From Boswellia sacra (taxonomy: Eukaryota; Streptophyta; Magnoliopsida; Sapindales; Burseraceae), in the NCBI GenBank assembly GCA_013180625.2, contig SNVD02006955.1, forward strand, positions 620,001-684,000: 64,000 nucleotides of DNA, in the 5' to 3' direction. The translations under genes were made by a program, and so were the position numbers. The notes below the pieces were generated by a model that did not search any database, was not told where the DNA came from, and saw only the letters and a program-made list of their open reading frames with translations. Positions within the stretch are counted from its first letter, which is position 1; each line of letters starts with the position of its first letter. Positions 35,601 to 46,100 of this stretch are shown here, in pieces.

Positions 35601-37020
35601 ATGTAGGTCAGGTAGTTATGTGGCATGCAACACCCTAAAGCTTGTGATACTGAACTCACAGATTGATTCTCCTAATCCATCATTATTCGCATATAAATGG
35701 CAACATTTTACATGTGTTTAGTATAGAAGACATCAAATGCTCCTTGCATCAAATTTAGCTTATGATTAAATTTGAATGACAGAGAAGCACTAAAATTGAA
35801 AACTAAGAAAATAGATAACAAAAGCAAAAGAAGCATTACCTCCTATTGGTGTAATAGGCCCTTGCACCATTAAGGACATAACCATATCTATCTATGAGCG
35901 AGATGAGATTAGTCACAATTGCTTTTGCTGTTTCATACATTTTACTTGCTAGCAAACCCCTGCAATTAAATCAAACTCTACATTTCAGTATTAGAAAGAC
36001 AAAATTTATGTCTTTAGCGACAATTGGACAGGCATTGACATACTGGAAAGAGCTTGACGCATAAAGTAAAAAGCAAACAGCTTCTAACTTTGCAAAACCA
36101 GCACTGAAAACATACTAAAAGCAAATAAAACAAAAACACAAACTAACCTAATAACCCAGTAAGAATCCCAGTAGTAGACCTCCCTGAACCGAGATCCTGG
36201 AATGACAAATGCTTCAGGGAGAGGAAGCAAAGTATGCAAGTCAGCTCCATTGAAAACAGAAGCAGACATTTTCCTGCTCAAATTTTTCCACAGAGAATGC
36301 ACCTCAAGCGCCCATGCTCTCACTTCAGAATTCTCTACCTTAGGCAGAAAACCTTCTGGTTCAGGCACGAAATCCACTGGCTCAGCATAAACAAGATCAT
36401 CTCCTGCACCCCAAAAGTAATTCTTGATAAACTTATTCAGATCTTCAACAGAGACAGCCCCAGTTGCATTTCTTGGCAACTCGTCGAAAGCTTTAACAGT
36501 AGTTGAAAGATTGGACTTCAACGACAAATCCACATAAAGTTTTGGGTCGAAGTCCTGTTCCCCGAAAGTGTTAAGTGCAGTTTCTTGTAAACGTTCAAGG
36601 AAAGTAACTAATGGGGTTGTGGGCACTACAGGACCTGAATCAGAATCTGCACCGCAAGTTTGTGGCGACAAAGTGAAAGCTTTTGCCTCAGCTTCATTCA
36701 TGGTTGTTAGTAACAAAAACAACGATATAAAGTAGAACAAAGTTGACCGTTCAATGTTGTGGGAAAGAAAGTAATCGTAGTATGCCATGACTGGCGGACA
36801 CCAGAGAAGGGTTACCGTTAATTAGTGATGGAAACATCGTTGGTTCTCTTTGTAGAATGATCAAATGGAGAAAAGGCCGGCAGCCGGTTACTGTGGTAGA
36901 TTCTTTGCTTTGTTTTGTAGTGATGTGTGGAAGTCTTTGCTTGTGGCTTTCTTTATCGATCGATAAAATGATATTGGGACAACATGTCGGATTTTTGGAA
37001 CTTTTTTGTTGTAATTTTTG
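31850..37020. repeat. Right unit of the trehalase tandem duplication
   Basis: This is the second block of the pair. Continuous clear similarity to the left unit extends from the 3' flank through the gene to about 37020 (catgtcggatttttggaac against catgtcggatttgtgcaac at 31714). Scattered matches farther upstream (about 40133 and 40853) suggest that the original unit was longer. Confidence 0.75.
32658..36788 (-). CDS. TRE1: Trehalase (GH37), intact membrane-anchored copy
   Basis: This enzyme cleaves alpha,alpha-trehalose to glucose. Eleven exons (36148-36788, 35840-35959, 35022-35137, 34772-34872, 34579-34688, 34376-34448, 34123-34290, 33954-34041, 33163-33262, 32859-33072, 32658-32744) join to 605 residues, close to other plant trehalases. 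Residues about 14-29 (STLFYFISLFLLLTT) form a single hydrophobic segment after a short polar head, consistent with the type II plasma-membrane anchor known for plant trehalase, with the catalytic domain outside. Motifs: PGSRFREVYYWDSYW, ESGWDFSTRW with the catalytic Asp, QQWDFPNGWAP across an intron, HEKYDV with the catalytic Glu. All introns are GT-AG. It is the right member of a tandem pair; the left member is degraded. Family call is firm; the symbol is given because plants usually carry one such gene. Confidence 0.93.
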
Positions 37021-40000
37021 AGATTGAGGATGATGACTAGTTTCAAGCCAAATGGGAGAACGTAGATAAAAATAACAATGAATGAATGGAGCCAAGTTAA
37101 GGAATTTGATTGGTTCTTGGCAAAGTAATAGGACAAGATTGTGATGGCGTTTCTATTGAAAGCAGGAACTTGTACAATGGTTTAATAGAAGTTCAAAGGA
37201 GATTTTTTGGCAACACCCCTAATATTTATTTAAATAACTTTGCAGTTCGAAGGTCTCGTAAACTAATATTAATGCCCTTATCTATTATTTTTTAGACTAA
37301 AGTATCCCTAAAATATTACTTTGGATGTTAAGTTAGTAGACCGGACAACAATACTTTTTTAATTAACTTTTAAATAATATTGAGCAGATTCGAATTTACG
37401 ATTGTTGGAGATTCGAATCTACAATCGTTAAGTCATTATAACTTTGATATAATATTAAATTTATCACTTTTTTAGATTTTAGTTATTTCATAACTTTTTT
37501 CTTTAGGCAATTTCCAATACGGTACATTGGAATCTAACTTGAGCTTGGAGGGTCAAAGTTGGCAACCAGCGAACACCCCCGTGACCTTAAGACCATCGCT
37601 TGGAGTCGAAATAGCCCTAATAGGATGCATCGCTTGCAACCAAGATCGGTCATAAAAGAGATGATCGTCTGAAAAGACCCCTAGTCCTCCAAGCCTCGAC
37701 CAACCATGGGAGGACTTACTGATGACATATTTTTTACGCATTAACAGACGACAATCACTTTCACAACTAAACCTTGTGCTTAAAAGGTTTTAAAATTTAT
37801 AAAATTAAAATCTTCAACTTAACTAAATGAAAAAAAAATGAAAAATATATATATTTTGAGTATTTTAGCTCTTAATAATGAAAAGAATTAAGTGTGCGAT
37901 TCAAAAAAATAAACTTATTATGTGGAGAGGTTGACTTGGGACAACTGAACATACCCTTGTTTGTCTCTTCGACAAAATAAAAAACATGAGATTGGCTGTT
38001 GCAAAGAAATTTAGCACATTTTAACACATATATGCTGATGAACCTAATGATACAAACAGGGTTAAGGAATTGCACCATTGGCAGTGCATTTGCATTTGAC
38101 ATTTGACGTGAAAAAAACTACCCGGTAGCCAGCCTTCCATGTTGCGTTGATGCAGCACGAGCTCTTACTTGTAAAAGAAACACCATACTTGGCGTTTAAT
38201 AATGTATTATATCTGAAACAAACCCAGTATTATTTTATCGACCACAGGACATACTTATCAAGCATTAGTTACTTAATTAATTAGTTTTATAAACAGGGCC
38301 GATCCAGACTTCAGAATTTGGGGGCACGAAGTTGGGAAAACCAGAAACTGCAGGAGCCTATGAGATACAAAATGATTCTTAAGTTAAAATTTTAGAAAAT
38401 TTTCTGTATAGTTTAAGAATTTTTGTAGTTCTGTAGAGCCACGGCCTCCCCTGTTATCAAGTGGGTTCGCTCCTGTTTATGAATGCGTACAACACCAGCA
38501 ATTGTATTACTCGTACAGTAGAATTTTGGGAATTGTTGTCTTTTAACCGATTGCTGTCAAGCTTTTCTATTACCCACCAAAGTCTAATCCAAGCATGAAG
38601 CGCTGCTCGGGTTAGAATGATTATATCCATCTATTGCATCTTATAAACATCAAGACAACGATTTCCATTGTCAACTTAATTTTCAGTTTCTTTGTCTTGC
38701 TTTCGAAATTTTCAATAGTTTAAAAGAGTATAAGGCTTTTATTTGCTTGATTTATCGTTTAGTGTCATGCTCCCATCACAATTTTTTTTTTCCAAACAAT
38801 GCAGATGGAACCTCAGAAAGAAGGGCTAGCTAGAGTTAAAAAGTGAATGCTCCTCACAGTCTACTGTTCAGTTCCACACGTAAAAGAGCTCCAACTGGTA
38901 GAGCTTCAGAAATTGGAACGATATAAGCATATGTTGTAGTTCATCACTGGAGCAATGTTTTGATTTATGAGAATCAACGAAAGCTTAAAAACAAACACTA
39001 ATTTCCCAAACTCAGATCTGCCCAAGTAATGATGCAACTGTCGCAGTCTAAAATTTATGGAACCAAAGCACAACTGGTTTACATTCATTGCAGATAGACA
39101 TAATTGTTTATATATAGATAGAGCTGGGGTTTGAAGGGCAATGGCCGAGGTACACTTTCATGTTGAGTTTTAGAGAAAGACAATCCTGGCCGTTGAAAGA
39201 CGATTTTAGATCTCGCTGGACCCACATGAACATGTACATATAGAATAAAGACAACATGGCTTAGGACTGGTACACACAGACAGACACTCAAGATTGATAA
39301 ATTGAAAACTTTGCCTCTCCGTTGCCACCTGGCCTAATCCCTTGCACTTTCTATGAAAAGAGGACTCAGGCCACACTGAACTTGCAGATACAGAGGTACT
39401 CTACGAGACAATAAATGCAGGTGGTCAATACATTAATTGAATAAACAAGAATCCAATTACTTGATCTTATATAAACTTGCGGACTCATAATGTATGAAGA
39501 GTATTAATGCTCAAACGAAGGCCAATAACTAAACAGTAGTAATCAGTCAATAAGTTACAGAGTCGTTGGACTCAATCAAATTGAATCCAACCCATCAGTA
39601 TAACAAAGAGAAAATAATGACAATGGATTGCTGCCTCTACAACTATTTATGGGGTGTGCATTGGAAACCAAAATTTGACCGACAGAATTACATGATATCA
39701 GAAATCATGTAAACACAACAGGGTTTAGGCCTGAGCCAAGGTTTTCTCCTTGACTGGAAAAAGCAATGCTATCAGTTCATTCAGTTTGACAGATTTCTAT
39801 TCTCCTACTTGCAAATTGAAAAACACCAAAAGAGATCTCACAACATTTCTTCTCAAGGAAGAAGATGCTAAGGTATATTATTGGATCAATTGAAAATCTA
39901 GAACAGTATAAAACAAAATTCAGAGAACAAAGATATCAAAATGACGACAATATCTTATTCATCAGACTATAAAACGGGTTCAACCAACACCATTGTGGCC

Positions 40001-41659
40001 TCAGCAGAGTTTCTGTGAATCTGTGATTTATCAACAGTAACTATTAATTCTTTTTAGGAGAAAAAGATGACAGATAACTGTTTACAAGTTGTAACTGCAT
40101 CAAAATTTTTATTATTAAAATGTTCACCAAGGCCAAGTGGTCCATTTGTCACTTTGGCAATAAATCCTGGAAGCAGAGCTATAATTTGGTCGGTCAATAG
40201 ACAATTAACCTGGAAGTCCGGATATTAAATCCCTGTAGCAGAAGACAGCTTTTGGAAGCAGAAAACCAGCTCCTTGGTTGACTGTGAAAGCACAGCAGGG
40301 CCAAGTCTTTTGGCCTCTACTATATTTCACGCCATTTATTTACTGATTTCAAAGAAAACTGATACAAACTCTAGTAACTGCTCAAAAGATTCCACAAAGA
40401 AAAACACTCCTTATAATAAGAGAAGTTAGAAGGTGTAGCAGCAGAAGGAAAACACAGGAGTAAGTTAAGGTCATTCAGATGTCTACTTCCCAGACAAAAC
40501 AAGAAAGAATATCAGTACCAAAGAGAAAGATTCTGAAGGAGAAGAAAGCAAGGTTTTACATAATCCGTCGCTGTGTATGCATGCTACTTTGTTGGAGAAA
40601 CGATGGAGATTAATAATGCCAATGAAGTTGAACATTCATGCTGCTGGTGCTCTTATACTAGGCATAGATAAACTACAAGTTTTGTAGCACTTGTACTAAG
40701 AGATATGGGATACTGAAGTATTTTACAAGAATGAGAAAGAAAGAGGAGCTTGAGGTAATGCACCTGCTGTGAAATTTCATAAAAAGGAATGCAAACCGCA
40801 GACTTTTTTTTATCTCTGTTTTCTAACTAACGATTGCTTTTAGTTTTTGTTGCGAAAGAATTGAAGCTTCGTAATGCTTCAAACAACCAGCAGCATCACC
40901 AAACTTGTGCTGCTTCCTCTATATTTCATCTAAAAGTAGAAATATTCTCGGAAAAGAATGAGCTTCAAGCATGCTTTGGTACTATATATACATAATCAAC
41001 ATAAGTAGGCAAATACAAACACTTCAAAAGAGGAGAAGACTAAGAAGAGACTGGAGGAGGAAAAGATGATATATGAAAACATATTTACAGAATAGCTTCA
41101 AAGTTGAGAACAATAACAACATCCCTAAAACATCCACAGCAAAAACAAAGAATCATAATATTAAATTAACCGACTAATGCAGTTTCTTCCTTCCCACATG
41201 GACGAAAATCCTTCCTCGCCCTTTTCTCGTTCTCTGAGTTCTTAAACTAGGGTTACATACATCCTATAATATTTGTAATATTGGGCTTCTATGGATTATC
41301 TTCGTAATATAGATGCAATGCAGCAAATAATAAAGTTACATTACGATCATGGCAAATCAGAGCTGATACAGGCACGATATGAAATCGAATTACAAATACA
41401 AACTCACAATTAAAAAAAAAAAGGGCAAATCTCTCACAAAATAAAGCAAACCCACATTCAGAAATTCGTTTACAAGCAGAAACACAAAGAAAACAGGAGC
41501 TTCAAGCATTATAAGATCATATTATTACATATTCGATTGTCATTTCTATTAATCCACATAAAGACCCCTAAAAAGAAGGACAAAACGCAACGTTTCACGC
41601 TTTGGGAAGGTAAAGAAATGAAATTAAATTGTGATGGGAATAATCAGATACCGAGGAAG
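36789..41659. other. 4.9-kb region without a recognised gene
   Basis: It holds the promoter side of the intact trehalase, a direct repeat at about 37388-37430 (gattcgaatttacgattgt / gattcgaatctacaatcgt), a MITE candidate (38286-38484) and long, moderately AT-rich DNA from 38.9 to 41.6 kb with short open frames but no domains. Two short segments (about 40133-40155 and 40853-40915) match sequence upstream of the left trehalase. The right end probably includes the 3' UTR of the small gene at 41660-41896. Confidence 0.5.
38286..38484. mobile_element. Candidate MITE (~200 bp)
   Basis: The left end ttataaacagggccgatcc is matched by the right end read inverted, ttcataaacaggagcgaaccc. The interior (ttgggggcacgaag, then an AT-rich core, then gagccacggcctcccctg) is non-coding. 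Confidence 0.55.
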
Positions 41660-41896
41660 CTAAACGATCTCGTCGGGAGAGGGAGCGTGAGAGTTGGAGG
41701 TGAGGGTGAGAGGGCGGTCCTTGGCCTCTTCGTCGTCGTCGTCATCGGGGTCGGTGGTGGTGAGATTGACGCAAGCGCAACGCTCGAGGGAGGCGAAGAA
41801 GGCGGAGACCACGGTGGCGCTGACCCAGCTGGCCACGTTGTTGAGGCCCTCCCGGGAGAGGATACTGTTGTTGGGGTTGTTTTCTTCTTCCATCAC
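41660..41896 (-). CDS. Small uncharacterised plant protein with acidic segment
   Basis: A single-exon frame of 78 residues starts MMEEENNPNNSILSREGLNN; the second Met at 41893 is an equally good start. The middle (VASWVSATVVSAFFASLERC) is amphipathic or weakly hydrophobic, followed by CACVNLTTTDP, a run of five Asp plus EE, and a polar tail ending PSPDEIV. The GC-rich, codon-like composition of this frame contrasts with the AT-rich surroundings and argues for a real gene. I have a vague memory of similar short plant proteins starting with acidic residues and SREGLNNVASWVS, but no function is known to me. There is no signal peptide. Confidence 0.7.
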   Translation of the reverse strand: MMEEENNPNNSILSREGLNNVASWVSATVVSAFFASLERCACVNLTTTDPDDDDDEEAKDRPLTLTSNSHAPSPDEIV

Positions 41897-43117
41897 GAAT
41901 CAAATCAAAATCAAAATCGAATCGGACGATGATTAATTGGAGCCTAATTAATTCACAATCGCCTACAAGCCTTCGCCTAAGAGAAGAGGGAGATATTTTG
42001 TTTATTTTTAGCCTTCACATACATGCTACTTTCCCCTCTCTATCTCTTTCGGCTCAATATCAAATCAATAATAATAAATCTAAGAGACTTACGCGTTAGG
42101 CAAATCACTGTTATATTTTATTTTATGCTTATATAAATAAATTTACTATTTATAATTATATACTACCCGATTATTATCAAAATTTTTCTCTATATAAAAA
42201 TTACTATTTTTTATTGTAAATTGATTAATAAATATTATCCATTTTAATACCACTACTGAGTCCTACGATTTTGTTTTTGAACTTCAGACTCGAAATACGT
42301 CTACTTAACATATAATAAATGAAAATTTATAACACCATTTAAATCACAACAATGTTCCAATGCGCATGAACGATGTACAATCCTTTATTATAACACAACC
42401 CTCCATCAACTTCATGTTGATAAAATTATTATAAATAATTTAATAAATATTATTTACTTTAATATTATCAAACCTCACGGTTTTGTTTTCGAGCTTTAAA
42501 CCCAAAACGCGTCACATTTATTAAGTAAAGGCTATAACCCTATTAAAACTACACTGCACGACGGCAATGTAAGATCTTTTATCACAACATTTTTTTAATT
42601 ATCGTGTCTTTTATTTTTGTCATATAAGATTGCTTCTCGAAGATAAATCATGTTATATATATAGATATATAATATTATCGTATGATAACGAGAATTCCTA
42701 ACCTTGAAAATATCATTTATTTCTTAATTTTGTCGTGGTTGAGGAAGGTTGAGGAAGGAGTCTGCCTTAGCTTTACAACTTCGGCAATCGCAAATGCCAC
42801 TTTTAGGCTGCCAAATCTACAAGCGACACACGCCCCACAATGCACATACTGTACAGTAGATTTGGCCACGGTAATGTGACATTAATATGGGCATTTATAA
42901 ACGTGTCCCTCCATGAGAAACGTATACAAAATACAAAACCCTCATCTCTTGAATTGGAGCAGAGAGCACTCATAGGACTCAAAGACAAATGCAGAATTGA
43001 AAAGGATTTACAAGTTATAACATGTATGATTCTCATAAACTACAACCAGCACAAAATAGCTATTTTGTATTAGCGTATTCTTGAATCCCCCATTCAACAT
43101 TTGGTAGTAAGTATTTT
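41897..43117. other. Intergenic region, AT-rich with diverged repeat
   Basis: It holds the promoter side of the small gene, a two-copy diverged repeat (42227-42592) and the 3' flank of the ABCF gene. No gene is supported. Confidence 0.55.
42227..42592. repeat. Diverged two-copy repeat, period ~215 bp
   Basis: aataaatattatccatttta at 42227 and aataaatattatttacttta at 42442 begin two similar units. Each goes on through cgattttgttttt / cggttttgttttc, a caactt-type segment and a match ending in acaatccttta.. / taagatctttta... Probably an old local duplication or the remains of a transposon. Confidence 0.55.
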
Positions 43118-46100
43118 CTACGAGGACTGAAGTATCTTCTTGTAATCCTGGAAAGTGCCATGGAAAGGTGACACCTTGCCTTCTGATACCACCCATAGCT
43201 CGTCTACGCTACCAGATATCAGATGCTCATCGTGACTCACCTGCAGGTTGCATTTTACGACAAGACACTTAAGTATGATGGTCCTATAACCCTTCAACTA
43301 CAATCATGAAGGAAACAAGCACATTACCATGAGAATCCCTCCTTGATACAAAATAAGGCCTTGAATTAATGCCTCCACAGCATCCAGATCCTGCATTCAA
43401 CAACCATTGCATTTCAAATCAAAAGGCTGAAATGAAACCAAGTTGACTATAGTTGTTTCCATTCCAATACAAAACAAAACCCCAATATAGGTATATTTTA
43501 TATTCCTACTTCCTCCACATCTGAGGTTGCCGAATTACAACAAAAAGAAGCAAGGAAAAGGATGACGACTTACGAGATGATTGGATGGCTCATCAAGTAA
43601 TATTATGTGTGGCTTCCTGAACGTAATCTTTGCAAATGCAACTCTACTTTTCTGACCACCTAATAGAGCAAGCAGAATAGTTATAATCACAAACACACAC
43701 AAATAAAAATAATTCCGTAGATTAAAATGCTAATAACCTAAAATTATTTAGAACAGCACTTAGACAATATATGGTTTGCATGCTTCTCACAGTTGCATGC
43801 TTACAACCAACCGTGCAAACCCTACTGGGATCAAGTCACACTTTAGTTGTATAAGGTCAAAACTCAGAGATCTCCACCATAAAATATCAACCACATATAA
43901 AGATAAGAAAGGAAGTCTACCAGACAAAGTGTACATTGGTTGAAGTGCTAGATTTCCAGTTACACCAAACGAACCCAAGTGAGCTCGAAGCTTCTGTTCA
44001 GGCACTCCCTGCAAGGAGGAAACTTCAAATAAGGGATTTGATTGCACAATGTTCTTTGAAGCATGACTAGTCTTAATTGCATCATAACGATAAATATGAA
44101 GCCTTTGGAGCACTACAGAGTGGCCAACCTAAACCCACCAAGGACCGCAACAAAGGAAATGCATGGGTACAGAAATGGACTAAGAGTTAAAGGAAAGTCA
44201 AAGATGGGCTCAGGCACAGCAACAATTCAGCCAAAGGGACCGACTCAATAACCCTAGTGAAGGACCAAATGACCCTTGACAATTAGAACGGAAGCTTCAA
44301 TAGCCACTTTCGCTAACAACCTATCCTGGTTTTTAGTAAGGATGTATTGAGGTAAAATACTACAAAATACAGACGGAAACAGGAAAGAAAAGATAAATCA
44401 GCGACTTACAGGGAAGCAGCGCATCATATACAATAGGGGATTTGAAGATAGATCTAGACCATCAACATGGTGCTGACTAAACACAGCTATGCGAACCTGT
44501 TCACAGAACAATATCAGCCACCATTAGCTTCAAGATTAATATAACTATGATCCAGATTTTCCAAGATATTAAGACAAAACACAGAAACAGGGATGAAAAA
44601 ACAGTGACATGTTCATTTAAATTGAAAATATGCAATCTGTAGTGAATGGAGTACTTATCAGACAGAAAAACAATCAAGCAAAAAATTAAGATATTTGACA
44701 CAGAAATAATAGAGTTAACATTTGTTTTCTACTAGGAGACTTAAGAAAACAAGTATACGATACCTTAGCTGATCGGAAAACTGTTCCAGAGCTTGGTTGC
44801 AGCTCACCAGCAATTAGTTTGAGAATAGTTGATTTGCCAATGCCATTTGGCCCCACCACTGCAAAATAACATGAACATGCAAGTAAAAAAGGGAACTGGA
44901 TACCGATAGCAATCATATATGCCTCATGCCTCAAACATCATAAGAGAATAACAAGAATTACATATACCTCTTCCCTCAAAAATACACAAAGATGAGCATC
45001 AACATTATTTTGATGAGAAAATGTACTTGCACATACAAATATTGATTGATTTGCAAACCAAAAAGGTCACATATATGATGATCAACTAATGTAAGACGAT
45101 GGCATTAGGAAAGACAAGCATCCTTACTAGCTATGCGGCTGTCGAGATCTATCCCGAAATTTAAATTCTTAAACAATATTGGCCCACCAGGGTAACCAAA
45201 TGACGCATCACTGCAAAAGCACCAAAGAAAAATCGATATCATAAAATGAGCTTTTGATCTCAGTCAAGAAGAAAGTTTTAAGATAGGTTATAATTTTCAC
45301 TCTTACTTTCTTGATCCCCAAAAAGAAAAGAAAAGAAAAGAAAAGAAAAGAAAAAAGATGCCACTATATCAAAACAAATAAAGCCACAATGCACAAAGCT
45401 TGCACTACTTGCAGTCTTGGAAAAGAAAATGAAAAGGAGGCATTGATTGGTACTCATGAAAGTAAAAGAGTGATATCCAAAAGCACAAAAATTCAAAATT
45501 CCACTAATAGAGATGCAAAACCAAACCTGAAACTTATTATAGGGGGCCCAGGTCTATCATCTGGAGTTGGAAACTCAAACTTGTAGCTGCATTACCAAAA
45601 AAATAAATAAGTAACTATTATAAATGGCATCTAAGCTAGAGGAGATAAGTAATCATTCATAAATAATTGTTCATAAGTTGACCATAAAAGGAGATGAGTG
45701 CTTACTCAGGATCATTTACAACTTCATCTACATGACCCAGCCGCTCTATTGCCTGATAAGGTGAAGTGAAAAATGAGCAAAATGTAACCAGCAACATAGA
45801 TGGTCTACAAGTTGGTAGAGGTCAACACATTCAAAAATCATCAGAGATAAAGACTATATGCACCTTGATTCTTGACTGGACAAGAGATGCCCTCTTTGCA
45901 TTGTAGCGGAACTTATCAATAAAAGACTGCAAAGTCAAGGAAAAGCATTTGCATGTCAAATGCAAGTTATTGTAATCCACAAAACAAGCCCAAGAAAACC
46001 TGTTTTGTTCAATGAAAAAAACCTGCATATGTGCCCTAGTTCGTTCATTAGCCTCAAATGCTTTCTGTTGGTTTTTAAGCTGTTCCTCACGCGTCTTCAC

